Source of the DNA: Nannochloropsis salina CCMP1776
Lineage: Eukaryota > Sar > Eustigmatophyceae > Eustigmatales > Monodopsidaceae
DNA: 64,000 bases
Assembly: GCA_004565275.1 (NCBI GenBank)
Contig: SDOX01000005.1
Coordinates: 480,051-544,050, forward strand
Direction: 5' to 3'
Position 1 is the stretch's first letter; every line of letters begins with the position of its first letter. The notes below the pieces were generated by a model, which saw nothing but the letters and a program-made list of their open reading frames with translations, was not told the DNA's origin and did not search any database. The position numbers and the translations under genes were made by a program. Of this stretch, positions 39,769 to 49,238 are shown in pieces.

Positions 39769-41610
39769 TCATGCTAAGTCTAAATTAGTGTACGCAACCG
39801 GCCACTCTCGGACGAAATTCGCTCCTGACGCGTAGAAATTTTTGCCAGGGGACTGCAAGGCATATTTGAAATTCTCAAGATAATAGAACCCTGGATTCCT
39901 TCCAAGATAACCCCTCATACGTGTGATGAAGGCGGTAAACGTGGAAAAGTAGGTGCCCACGAACGTACGCGCCCCCGAGGCGATTATTTGCTCTACCATA
40001 CCCGTAAGGTTGGGATCCATATCTTCCAATCCAGCGGCCTTGTAAAAGTCTTCGTAAAACCGCAGACGGTACAGATCACGTACAGGGTCGAAAAACGTTG
40101 AGTTTTTTTCATCCGTTACTATGTACACAAGTGACCCAGGATCAATTACATCCTCCACTGCTTTAAAAATACCTTCTATTTCGAGGCGTGCCTCTTTAAA
40201 TTGGAAGTCTCCTCGTCGGATATGTATGGCATCGTATCCTCCGTTTTTATCACTTGCATTCCTCCTCAACAAATCGATCATCTTTGTAGCGCGGCAAAAT
40301 ATGTCATTTCGATAATGCATGTGATCGCGGACAAAGCGTTTCATGAAAGCGTCAACCTTTTGGTCTGCAAAATACAAAAATCCGTAAAAATGAGCCAAGT
40401 AACGTTTTCCTCCGTTGTACATGGATGTGAAATGCAGCGATTTTCTAGCGTGTAAGTCAGAGCCATAGCGCAGTAGATTTCGTCCGTCGATAATGGCATC
40501 TGCTTCGGGATGATATTTATGCAGAGCCTGTGAGGTATTGACATGCTCTGGGAGTCCGAAAGCGACGACGTGGCCATCGGGTCCAACAGGGAATACATCT
40601 GTTGCCCGTCGAATGTAATCCCATAACGGTTTTTGGCGGTCAAACGTAGTGGCATTCCCCGGCGGCCTCTCTTTATTCTTCAGGCCTCCAGTCAGTCCTT
40701 CTTTCTTCAAGTATTCATGCATTGGCATCACCTCCAAGTATTTTTCCCAAGAAGAGATGTCGTAGAAATCGCCAAATTTCTGAAGCGCGCCCCCTTTTCC
40801 CAAGAGATACATTGGATATTTATCAGGAAGGACCAGCGTGCGACCGGTGGCAAGGGCGAAGACCACGACGATCTCCAAGGCCATTCGTATGTTATTAAAT
40901 CCGCCCTCGTCAGGCTCGAAGGTCACGTATTTAGGATCCTCCCCGTGCTTTGATTTAAATGAGCTTGACCATGCAAGCTCTTCATCCCTCCACGTTCTCC
41001 AATAGACAATGCTGCCGTCTTCCCCCGACTTGCGTATCGGGCTGTTCGGGCATCTGAGTATGGCGGCTTCAGTTTTCGGACCTGCGGCACGTGGCGATAT
41101 TCGGCTCTTTCTTTCCTCACTCTCAAGGTGCGATTTAGATGTGCTAAAAGCGACGGAGGACGTTTGATTTGTTTTCCCCTTCGGTCCATCCAGTGACTTC
41201 TGCATCTCCTCTTTCTCCGAAGACTTTGAGATAGGGACAGATGTTTCGGAGTTGTTGCGCATGCTCCTATCTGACATTCTACCTTTTCTCGCGACATCAA
41301 ACGAGGATCTAACTGCCAAGGTGTCGCTCACGAGTACTGTCGCTACTGCCTCGGGTGCTGCCAATTTTGAAGTCGCTTCGTGAAAACCACCATAAGGTGT
41401 CTCTTCAGATGACCTTTGGCTGCTGATTTGAGCAGAAAGGCTTGGCTTTAAGCTATGTAGGATAGTATCGGGAGCATTTTGCAACACCATATATTGACCA
41501 GTCAAGACGGAAAATACCGTGCATGAAAGAACTAGCCCAACGAGCAGTGATATCAGCAGACGCCTTCCCCACCGACGTTGCCTAATCCTTCGAGGAAAAC
41601 GATCCGGCAT
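39769..41610 (-). CDS. O-fucosyltransferase-like Golgi glycosyltransferase
   Basis: Intronless, 613 residues. A short basic cytosolic tail precedes one membrane anchor (LLISLLVGLVLSCTVFSVL, about 17-36), then a Ser/Thr-rich stem to about residue 190, then the catalytic domain. Hallmarks are YVTFEPDEGGFNNIRMALE (GGxNN-type nucleotide-sugar site), FALATGRTLVLPD, AIHIRRGDFQFKEAR near residue 460 (HxRRGD), YIVTDEKN, and a C-terminal GARTFVGTYFSTFTAFITRMRGY (the SxFS/T-type motif of GDP-fucose transferases). This matches the GDP-fucose protein O-fucosyltransferase superfamily. Acceptor and linkage are unknown. It shares a divergent promoter region with the TadA gene. Confidence 0.82.
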   Translation of the reverse strand: MPDRFPRRIRQRRWGRRLLISLLVGLVLSCTVFSVLTGQYMVLQNAPDTILHSLKPSLSAQISSQRSSEETPYGGFHEATSKLAAPEAVATVLVSDTLAVRSSFDVARKGRMSDRSMRNNSETSVPISKSSEKEEMQKSLDGPKGKTNQTSSVAFSTSKSHLESEERKSRISPRAAGPKTEAAILRCPNSPIRKSGEDGSIVYWRTWRDEELAWSSSFKSKHGEDPKYVTFEPDEGGFNNIRMALEIVVVFALATGRTLVLPDKYPMYLLGKGGALQKFGDFYDISSWEKYLEVMPMHEYLKKEGLTGGLKNKERPPGNATTFDRQKPLWDYIRRATDVFPVGPDGHVVAFGLPEHVNTSQALHKYHPEADAIIDGRNLLRYGSDLHARKSLHFTSMYNGGKRYLAHFYGFLYFADQKVDAFMKRFVRDHMHYRNDIFCRATKMIDLLRRNASDKNGGYDAIHIRRGDFQFKEARLEIEGIFKAVEDVIDPGSLVYIVTDEKNSTFFDPVRDLYRLRFYEDFYKAAGLEDMDPNLTGMVEQIIASGARTFVGTYFSTFTAFITRMRGYLGRNPGFYYLENFKYALQSPGKNFYASGANFVREWPVAYTNLDLA

Positions 41611-42073
41611 GTTTACCGTCTATGCAGAGGGGAGACGGCCCTCCGCACTTTGTTGAGCTTCAACTGTTTGAGGAAATCACACGTTAATTTATTATTCTCA
41701 TTAAGTTTAATAAAATTTCGAAAAGTCTTCCTGAAGCGTAGATTCTGATAGCTGATTGAAAATTATTTTATGGGCCATCAAGGAAAACGATAATTTCCGG
41801 TCACGTCGCAGTAATTTGCGATTATGACACCGAAATACGTTGCGACCGGATATCCTCCATGGACTGTCTTTGTCGCCGTCTGAAGAATTGGGTTCCTGAG
41901 CTTGGTCGAGAGATTATAAATTCGAATAACGAGGTTGAAGTTTTGTGATGAAAAGTGCCCCATCGTTCGCGGCCGCCACCCACAACGGCAGTATATGCGC
42001 TCTTTACGGCAACAATGAAAAGCACTCCCACTTACTAACACAGCGAAAGGCTACGCGCTGGGCAGGTGGCAGT
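41611..42073. other. Divergent promoter region; alternative TadA start inside
   Basis: AT-rich 41650-41780. An in-frame ATG at 41948 would extend the TadA protein by 42 residues. Nothing else is supported. Confidence 0.4.
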
Positions 42074-42790
42074 ATGATTTGTGGGAAAGCCCTACAGGCA
42101 CGAAGCGTGACTTTCTTGGCCTTACTGTCTCTGATGTGCCCGATCCCGCTCCCTACGCATGCTTTTCTCAACACCTGTCGATTGTCTTCTCACCACGCAC
42201 GAAGCTTTGCTGTCAATAGTATATCTACTTCCGCATCTTTGAGGGAAAATCAAGATGAAAAATATATGGCTTTGGCGCTAATTGAGGCGCAGGCGTCTTT
42301 CGCAGCCAAAGAAGTTCCAGTTGGCGCCGTCCTCGTCTCGAGTGAGGGTCAAGTCCTTGCGACGGGGCGCAATCGAGTGGAAGCCACAGGAGATGCAAGT
42401 GCACACGCTGAATTAGAATGTCTGAGAGCAGCCGCGCTTGGTGCAGCTCGCCTCGGCCAAGGTAAATGGCGTATGTTGAATTGTACGCTGTACGTGACAT
42501 TAGAGCCATGCTTAATGTGTTTGGGCGCGGTGCAAAGCTTTCGGGTTCAACGCGTGGTGTATGGAGCACGTAGTACATTACTCGGAGCCATTGAGAGTTA
42601 TGTAAAGGTATTGGAGCAGGCACCGCATCCGTTTCATTCCACTCTAGAGGTCAAAGGAGGGGTCCATGCGGCGCAATGTGGTGATTTGATGAAGAGATTT
42701 TTCGCAGAGCGTCGGCTTGAAAGCGAGAGAATGGCGACAAAGGTGCGTGAGGCACAGAGAGAGGAGAAAAGATGTGATACTGTAACATAG
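42074..42790 (+). CDS. Plastid-type tRNA adenosine deaminase (TadA/TADA)
   Basis: I chose the ATG at 42074 (238 residues), not 41948, because it puts the hydrophobic signal FLALLSLMCPIPLPTHAF near the N-terminus. The THAF ending and the following Ser/Arg-rich stretch fit a bipartite plastid presequence. The deaminase domain begins near residue 60 (KYMALALIEAQ). It has the zinc and proton-shuttle motif AHAELECLRAA (about 111) and the second zinc motif LEPCLMCLGAV (about 145), then RVVYGA and HSTLEVKGGV. The order and wording are those of TadA, which edits A34 to inosine in tRNA-Arg(ACG). The HAE(x)nPCxxC ligands are complete. A plastid location is inferred from the presequence only. Confidence 0.87.
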   Translation: MICGKALQARSVTFLALLSLMCPIPLPTHAFLNTCRLSSHHARSFAVNSISTSASLRENQDEKYMALALIEAQASFAAKEVPVGAVLVSSEGQVLATGRNRVEATGDASAHAELECLRAAALGAARLGQGKWRMLNCTLYVTLEPCLMCLGAVQSFRVQRVVYGARSTLLGAIESYVKVLEQAPHPFHSTLEVKGGVHAAQCGDLMKRFFAERRLESERMATKVREAQREEKRCDTVT

Positions 42791-43136
42791 CGATTGTTCA
42801 TTAAATTCGAGGTGATGTAAATATATAAAAAAGTAGCGGCCAATGTGTCACACACGAGGGCCGAGTTAGGTTGTGCTTATTGTGGTGTGTTTTCTCATGA
42901 TTTCCTCTCTCCTTCACCACATTTGGAAATAAGAGCGCATTGCATCTTTTGGCCTCCACGGACACACTTGATTGAAGGTCTCTCGCCTCCCTGGCAGCTC
43001 TTGTCACTCTCTCACCCACCCCGCACGTCAGCAGACTGAGACTAAGCGTAGAGCATGCACAATCTAGTGATCCGCGCCGAAGCTGCGCTGTTCTGTCAAG
43101 AGAACTGCGGGGCATGTTTGTTGTATTATTTTCTTT
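42791..43136. other. Intergenic between convergent genes
   Basis: 3' regions of the TadA and DHHC genes. No feature supported. Confidence 0.4.
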
Positions 43137-44596
43137 TTACTGGATCTTTTTCTTGGCCTCCGTGGTGAGCTTTTCTGTCTCTGTCGCTACCGGCGATACG
43201 GCCTTTCGTCCCGTCGAATTTGGGACCCGCCTTTCGCTCCGCGGAAAAAGCACCTCCATCAGGTTTTCGTAAAGGGAGATGTTGTAGGAGTTGACAGGGT
43301 CGGCGATGCGGCGTAACGGAAGAGCGCCACCTGTCGTGGAGGACAGTGAAGGAAGACGTTTCAGGCGCCACGAGGGCGCGATACCCCTGATGCTTGGTAC
43401 ACGAACCACATTCAGCGTGTTGTCTCTATTGTATGCGCATGAGTCCCGCCTCTACTTTCCCCTCGAAGCACCCCGCTCGTACCTGAGGCTTCGTGAGCCC
43501 TCCGCGCTTGGCTTCGCGCAATTTTTACTTTCAATCGGACCTCCGCCCACTTGAAAGTTTCGTTCGTTGTCGTGTTCTGCCCCGCAAGCCACAGGTGGTA
43601 AAGCAAAAACCCTGCCAGGACAATAGCCATGACAAAGGCGAGGGCAAGGACCCCGCAGACCGCGCCCTCATGCACTACAAGGTACTGACACACGACAAGG
43701 GGGCTCGACCCGACCGTCTGCCTGGACGAAGGGCTGTAGAAGGTCGCATCCCACAGCTTGTTTTTTATCATCTCCCCACGGAGGATCCCCCAAAGTCGAG
43801 AACTGCCGTAGAGAAATGTGCAACTGTGAAGGGCGAGGAAGAAGAGGAAATGCCGGTAGTTGACCTCACCCACGCACTGGTTCAGCCAGCCGCAGTGATG
43901 GTCGAAGCGAGACTGGCACACTCCACACAAGCGGCAGTGCTTCGACCGTGCCAGTTTCACGACGTTGCATGTGGGGCAGACTTTCCCTGCGACGTATATG
44001 ACGTTGTCTGGCTTGTAGTTGTCGTATCGCTCCCATGTGGAGGGCGAGATGGTCCCGGCAGGCACCAAGCAGGCGACAACGAAAGACGCGAGGCACGCCA
44101 GAACAAGGGCTACGGAAAGGGCGAGGTCCCCCAATGGTATGCGACCCCATCCCTCGTACAAGTAGGTCGCGAAAGAGCCCAGGAACAGAAGGAGGTATAG
44201 GCATTGCAGGATGGGATTGCGTTGACAGACGATGTAGTCATAGGCCTTTGCGAGGGTGTCGAAGACTTTCGAGGGGAGGCGGCGGCGAAGATTGAATGTG
44301 ATGCGAGTGGGGATCTCCTCCGTGAGTAAGACATTGAGCCTTCCACCTGTTGGCAGTGAGTGAAAATGGATGGATGACTGGTATTCGACAAGGTTTGTCC
44401 TGTCCCGTGACTCGGCAGCTTCACGTCTCTACGCGCAAGAAGCAGCCATACCACCACCAAAAACCGCCTAGACTGTACTTGGAGCCATAGCCATGACATT
44501 ACCTAACGTTTCAGAATTTGGATCCGCAAGAACGCAGACCCAGATCAAAAATGCGATGAGGGTGATGTAGACAACAAGAATGGTGACTACACTCAT
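43137..44596 (-). CDS. DHHC palmitoyltransferase, ZDHHC4-like
   Basis: Three exons (44596-44503, 44346-43483, 43423-43137) join in phase to 414 residues. Exon 1 is a membrane segment, MSVVTILVVYITLIAFLIWV. Exon 2 adds two more (LQCLYLLLFLGSFATYLYEG, LALSVALVLACLASFVVACL), then the Cys-rich domain VCPTCNVVKLARSKHCRLCGVCQSRFDHHCGWLNQCVG with catalytic DHHC at about residue 180, then two more membrane segments and TTNET, corresponding to the TTxE motif. Exon 3 carries the cytosolic tail, including SYNISLYENLMEVLFPRS. The long spacing before the CRD and the early N-terminal helix resemble ZDHHC4. The enzyme S-acylates proteins at Golgi/ER membranes. All CRD cysteines and histidines are present. 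Confidence 0.9.
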
Positions 44597-45029
44597 CTAT
44601 CTTGAAATTTGCTTCGAGCTATCGAAATTTTAGTAGATAAATTGTGCCGGATGCTGGATACATATCTTCTTCCTTGTTTTCTTTCCTGGTCTGGTGTCGG
44701 AGCTTTTTGACTTGTGTACAAAGTTCAGCACAAGCTTGCGGAAGTGCTGATATCCCTGTATGCCATAAATTTTATAGCCTGCCCCTCTCCTGTTTTCCCC
44801 CCCCAAGCCAATGCAAGCGGCGCTGGTGCACCTGCGTGTGGGACAAGCCTCTGATGAATTGAGTGGCCGTGCCGAAGAAATATAGGTTGTCCATTTTTTT
44901 TTGGGTCCGTGCAAGCATAGTCGCGGGGGCCTCGCTTACTTTTCGAGCGTCGCCTCGGCGAGCGTTCTTCCAAGTTGCAAAATTTGACGTTTCGGTCCCA
45001 TCGACATTCACAACACAGGTTAAAGGATC
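44597..45029. other. Divergent promoter region
   Basis: Between the DHHC gene and POC1. No other feature is supported. Confidence 0.45.
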
Positions 45030-46757
45030 ATGGTTATAACGTCCTCGTCCCTGCTAGATGCCGATGAACTCGTGACACCAGAGTTGGAGCGAACTTTCCG
45101 TGGTCATAGAGCTGGTGTCTTGAGCCTCGCGTTCAGTCCCACGATCAAGCAGCTCGCTTCAGGTGTTGAGGACGGCACTGTCCATGTCTGGCACTTCAAG
45201 CCCGAACAGCGCGCTTTCCGGTACCCGGGTCATAAAGGACCCGTACATTCGGTGCAATACTCCTCATCGGGCCGCTATTTGGCCTCGGGAGGGGAGGATG
45301 CCATCGTTAAATTATGGGAGCCATCCGCACGAGGACGAGCCTTGGTTCTCAAAAATCATTCGCGTGCCGTGCGCTCTGTGGCATTTTCAGCGGACAATCG
45401 TCTATTGCTGACTGGGTCAGACGATAAGACCGTCAAAATCATATCGTTGCACGACCGCCGCTTTCGAGGTAGCTTGCAAGGACACAGCCATTGGGTGCGC
45501 TCAGCCACCTTCAGCCCTGATGCCCTGATGGCGGCGTCCGGATCCGAGGACCGTACCGTCCGCCTGTGGGACGTGCAGAACCGTGAGTGTCTGGGCGTTT
45601 TGACGGAGGCGAAAGACGCGGTGTGCTCGGTGGCCTTTCATCCGGACGGTGCCTGTCTGGCTGCGGGGGGCCGGGATCGGTGTCTACGCATCTGGGACAC
45701 ACGAACGCAGGATCTGGTCCAGCAATACGCGCCCGCGCATGCAGAGAGTATCAATTCCGTGGCCTTCCACTCGTCGGGCAACTTTGTCCTGACATCTTCT
45801 CAAGACGGCACCTTAAAGGTCTGGGACGTGCGGGAAGCTCGCTTGCTCTTCACGGTGCACGGGCATCGGGGACGCATCGCCCAAGCCGCCTTCAGTCCGG
45901 ACGCCGACAGCTCCCTCTTCGCCTCTGCGGGGATGCAAGACAGAACGGTCATGGTTTGGCGTTCGAATCTAGCGCCCTACAACCGGGTCCGCACCACGGT
46001 GACCGCAAAAAAGCCCGACGCCGATCGACCCTTTTCCTCCTCCACATCTCCCGCTCCTCACGCTCGCCCGCCCTACATGCCTCAACGCTACGCTTACGCA
46101 CATAACAATGAAATGAACGTGCCCGTGCCTGCGTATCAGCGACCATCTCCGGTCGCAGGAAGAGATCAATATTGGGAAACAGAGGAGAGGGAGGGGGGAC
46201 AGCTCTCCGCATTCAGTAGAAATCGAGGAGAGCCTCAGAGGGGAGGGCAGGCAGACACATCAAAAGCATGGCAGCAGGACTATGTTGTCGATTACCACGT
46301 TGAAAAACCCTCGGCGCCCCCCTTGCTCGCGGAGGTGGAGGAGCAGGAGACCGGAGAAGAGGAGAGAGCAAGGACTGCGGTCCCGACGGCCGCCCCAGCA
46401 TCCTCTTTTCCTGGCATGCATCAAGACAGCAGTTCACAAGGCCGAGTCAAAGCGCAGGCAGCCTCTGGGGCTGGGTGGCAACGGAAAGCAAGGGAGAAAC
46501 TAGGGGGATCAGGGCACGGCGGAGCCGAGGAAGGGGAGAGGGATTTCAGCCCGACGCACGTAACTCGGACACTCTCGCTTTTGGCGGACAGGATGCGGAC
46601 GATCGAGGAGACGCTCGAGAAATTAAGTCTGGGACCCGGCGTCGGGAAAAATGACGTGCTAAGCGGCGATGACGTGCCAACGAGGGCGGGATGCCGTCAG
46701 GAACACAGCGATTCCCGGGACAGTAACGACGAGGTGTACCACGTCATCGCGGAATGA
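45030..46757 (+). CDS. POC1: POC1-like centriolar WD40 protein
   Basis: Intronless, 575 residues. Seven WD40 repeats fill residues about 18-305 (ERTFRGHRAGVLSLAFSPT, YPGHKGPVHSVQYSSSG, KNHSRAVRSVAFSADN, LQGHSHWVRSATFSPD and on). The wording and order match POC1, including the RAFRYPGHKGPV region (human RAYRFTGHKDAV) and the HEDRT-like SEDRTVRLWD. A disordered Pro/Ser/Glu linker is followed by a short C-terminal helix (VTRTLSLLADRMRTIEETLEKL), corresponding to the POC1 coiled-coil motif. POC1 stabilises centrioles and basal bodies. Its presence implies that centriole parts are retained, or that POC1 has another role if the organism lacks flagella. Confidence 0.88.
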   Translation: MVITSSSLLDADELVTPELERTFRGHRAGVLSLAFSPTIKQLASGVEDGTVHVWHFKPEQRAFRYPGHKGPVHSVQYSSSGRYLASGGEDAIVKLWEPSARGRALVLKNHSRAVRSVAFSADNRLLLTGSDDKTVKIISLHDRRFRGSLQGHSHWVRSATFSPDALMAASGSEDRTVRLWDVQNRECLGVLTEAKDAVCSVAFHPDGACLAAGGRDRCLRIWDTRTQDLVQQYAPAHAESINSVAFHSSGNFVLTSSQDGTLKVWDVREARLLFTVHGHRGRIAQAAFSPDADSSLFASAGMQDRTVMVWRSNLAPYNRVRTTVTAKKPDADRPFSSSTSPAPHARPPYMPQRYAYAHNNEMNVPVPAYQRPSPVAGRDQYWETEEREGGQLSAFSRNRGEPQRGGQADTSKAWQQDYVVDYHVEKPSAPPLLAEVEEQETGEEERARTAVPTAAPASSFPGMHQDSSSQGRVKAQAASGAGWQRKAREKLGGSGHGGAEEGERDFSPTHVTRTLSLLADRMRTIEETLEKLSLGPGVGKNDVLSGDDVPTRAGCRQEHSDSRDSNDEVYHVIAE

Positions 46758-47011
46758 GGTAACTTGACCTTCAAAAATTAAGCCAAAATTATTATGTCTG
46801 CACGTCTGCAAGACCTTGAAAAGCCCCGTAGCCGAAGGGGATAAAGCCTCACATATCCACACATGCATATCCACTCATACTCGTCGCTCACATGTCAAAG
46901 GTGACCTTTTCATCCTCCTCCGCACTCAGCTGCTTGTGCACACTATCGTTGACAGTGTGGGTGGTATTATCCTGGCCACAATTCAACGTGAAGAGAAAGA
47001 TAAACACACGC
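46758..47011. other. 3' interval after POC1
   Basis: Contains a minus-strand frame ending at 46888 whose last 27 residues (DNTTHTV through EEDEKVTFDM) look protein-like and lie behind a GGCCAG. It could be a last exon of the small gene at 47012-47230, but no in-phase junction was found. Confidence 0.25.
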
Positions 47012-47230
47012 CTAGGACCCTCCGGGGCCGATTTTCCAATTCTCCTCCCTCGCTTTACGAATAGCCGCGGCAAAGCATGTCTCCCCCTTGAGTTTTCTCC
47101 TCTCCTTAAAGCCTTTGATCCGCTCCGCGACCAGGGGAAGCTGACCGTCGGCTTGATGATCGATGACCAGGTCCACATAAGCATAAGCCGGATGTCTTGC
47201 ACTGCCGCAGGAGCCGGAAGGGCGAGACAT
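47012..47230 (-). CDS. Candidate small basic protein, structure uncertain
   Basis: A 72-residue frame from ATG 47230 (MSRPSGSCGSARHP) contains a helical, charged and conserved-looking middle (YVDLVIDHQADGQLPLVAERIK, then RRKLKGETCFAAAIRKAREE). It ends ENWKIGPGGS just before a stop. The CGGCAG inside the first codons could be an acceptor, so the true N-terminus may lie in an upstream exon. I do not recognise the family. It lies between POC1 and the GT64 gene. Confidence 0.35.
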   Translation of the reverse strand: MSRPSGSCGSARHPAYAYVDLVIDHQADGQLPLVAERIKGFKERRKLKGETCFAAAIRKAREENWKIGPGGS

Positions 47231-47675
47231 CGCTAGTACAACACAGGCTACCCTTGCGTGGGACGCGAGTGCTATCTTCAGGAAGTTGGGGGACCACACA
47301 TGCAAGGGGAGGATACGATTGTTATTGGATACGGAGGAAAGAAAAGCAACGTATGTACCAAGTGGGCATGTCCTGTGCCTGATCTGGAAGCTGGTATTAA
47401 TTGCGTGCGTACTTTTGATACATGCCTAAGGAACCTCTTCTTATTTGTGTTCATCTATGCAAGCAAACACGGCATCAATGCCACAATGACACTGGGGCCC
47501 TAGATTACATATCTCTTCGGCTTTGACAAGGCCCGCCTGACAGGAAGAGCCCTGGAGACAACCCAAGCTCTAGCGTGCAGCACCTGAGCCGCAGGAACAA
47601 ATATAGCTGCTTCTCAAGGCGAAGACCTGCCAATGGTGAGATGGCGATTTCTAAGTTTTCGAAAGGTCGCTGGAG
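47231..47675. other. Interval without a supported gene
   Basis: Between the small minus-strand candidate and the GT64 gene. Read on both strands; only short, unconvincing frames. Confidence 0.35.
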
Positions 47676-48782
47676 CTACCAGATCCAGGACCTTCGGGCA
47701 TCTATGGCTTTGTGCGACGTCGTGGTGAGACATAGGCTCCCAAACTCCTTCACTAAACGGCCCACGCACGCTCCCCTCTCCCGCGCGTGGTCCTCTCCCT
47801 GACTGATGCCTGACTTTTGCCCGTAGTCTGTAAATCGCGCCTGAACCCAGACCGGAGGGGCCCCACGCGTGTGGTTGGCGACCACGAACTGCATAGCGAT
47901 ATCCTCACAATTTCGGCGGTCGTCGATGTACTGCAAGACCTCAGGCGTCAGGGACGAGAAATACAGGGAGAGAAAGTCTCTGTGCAGAAAGCAGCATTTA
48001 GTCAGTATCATATTGTAGCGTCCGTGCCACCAGACGTGCTTGAAAGAGCTCAGGTATCGGTAGCTGCCAGCAGCACCGGGACCGGGGCCTGCCCCCTCTC
48101 CTGCCTCCAATTCCGTCACTTTCTTCCCAGCGACGACGCCAGGGGCAGTCTCCCCGTCCCAGGTTACCAAACGGGGTGTGAACCCAACCAGTGATTGAGG
48201 CGCCGCTTGCCATATTGAATAGGCAAAATCCAAGGTCTCGCATGGGATTACCAGATCGTCGTCCAAGGACAAGACTGCCGGAGTGGGTACAGGCAAAAGT
48301 GCCCGGAAGCGATTGTTGAGGCTATCCGTAGGCTGCACTTCGAATGTTACTTTTGACAAATCTTGTGTTGAAAGGGGGATTGCCCAGTCCATGAGAGAGG
48401 GAGGGTCGTATCCTTGGTCGGACCAAATAACTTGGATGGCCTGTACGTTAGGGCACCTTGCGAAATGGCCCAAAAACCTTTTCAGCATGTCATTCCGCCG
48501 AAAGGTGTTCACGCGGATTGTGTATGTACTCCCAAAAGGTCCACCCGTTGGTGAAGTTGTCGGGAGAAAATCGACTCGGAAGTTCATTTGCAAGGCCGTG
48601 TGTGACAAGTGCAGTAGAAGGCAGCCCACTATGAAGACGGCGAACAAGTAATAGCATTTCTTGGTAGACCACCCCCGGAAGCGCGACACAAGTGATAAGA
48701 AGCAATTGTTATCTGTCCGTCTACCACACTCAAGACCATCGAAGGGCTTCCAGCCTGCTATGCGATGATTAGGGCGGCGCAT
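47676..48782 (-). CDS. GT64 (exostosin C-terminal type) glycosyltransferase
   Basis: 368 residues from the first in-frame ATG at 48782 (MRRPNHRIAGW); the frame is open a little further upstream without ATG, so a missed 5' exon is possible. A type II anchor (YYLFAVFIVGCLLLHLSH, about 46-63) precedes the GT64 domain. It has YTIRVNTFRRNDML, AIQVIWSDQG, LSLDDDLVIP (the metal/UDP-binding DDD), WQAAPQSLVGFTPR, YNMILTKCCFLHRDF, NCEDIAMQFVVAN and a C-terminal DYGQKSGIS before the final helix. This is the EXTL2/EXT2 C-terminal fold, a retaining alpha-N-acetylhexosaminyltransferase type. Unlike animal exostosins it has no N-terminal GT47 domain. Likely Golgi, role in glycan or wall synthesis. Confidence 0.85.
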   Translation of the reverse strand: MRRPNHRIAGWKPFDGLECGRRTDNNCFLSLVSRFRGWSTKKCYYLFAVFIVGCLLLHLSHTALQMNFRVDFLPTTSPTGGPFGSTYTIRVNTFRRNDMLKRFLGHFARCPNVQAIQVIWSDQGYDPPSLMDWAIPLSTQDLSKVTFEVQPTDSLNNRFRALLPVPTPAVLSLDDDLVIPCETLDFAYSIWQAAPQSLVGFTPRLVTWDGETAPGVVAGKKVTELEAGEGAGPGPGAAGSYRYLSSFKHVWWHGRYNMILTKCCFLHRDFLSLYFSSLTPEVLQYIDDRRNCEDIAMQFVVANHTRGAPPVWVQARFTDYGQKSGISQGEDHARERGACVGRLVKEFGSLCLTTTSHKAIDARRSWIW

Positions 48783-49238
48783 CGAGGGGCGGGACCAGGA
48801 GGTGAGGTTTTGCGTCACTGGATGATCACCATAGAGGCCTGCCTTTCTGGTCGCAGCAGCGTCTTCGAGACCGTGGCATTAAAGCCATCTGTCTGATATC
48901 GCTGCGAAGAAAGTACGTAAATGGCAAGATGAGTGAAATAACGCTGGTCGTGGTTAGACTGGGTACGGCGTCACGGTCTACCGAGGCCTGCCATACGAGG
49001 AGGAGGTTGGTTGATACTGCCTTAACCTCTCCTCTAGCGCTACGTTTGTTTGTTTCCAGCGACATTTTTGTTGATTGTGTGTAATCAGTTAAAGTGCCAT
49101 TCAAGACAAGCATTTTGACATTAGTCTGTGATGCCTTCAAGCCCAAAAGGCCAGGTCACAGGGTACACCGCTACAATCCTAGTGCTTCTTCGAGGAGTGA
49201 GGGCCCCTGGATCGAGCATCTTCCGGTGCTTGGCAACC
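48783..49238. other. Divergent promoter region
   Basis: 5' side of the GT64 gene and of DDX49. An in-frame ATG at 49131 would extend DDX49 by 36 residues. No other gene seen. Confidence 0.4.

Noticed and set aside
46888-47202. 104-codon minus-strand frame overlapping the small gene at 47012
   Set aside because: Its N-terminal part is a shifted reading of the small gene. Only the last 27 residues look genuine and no junction was found.
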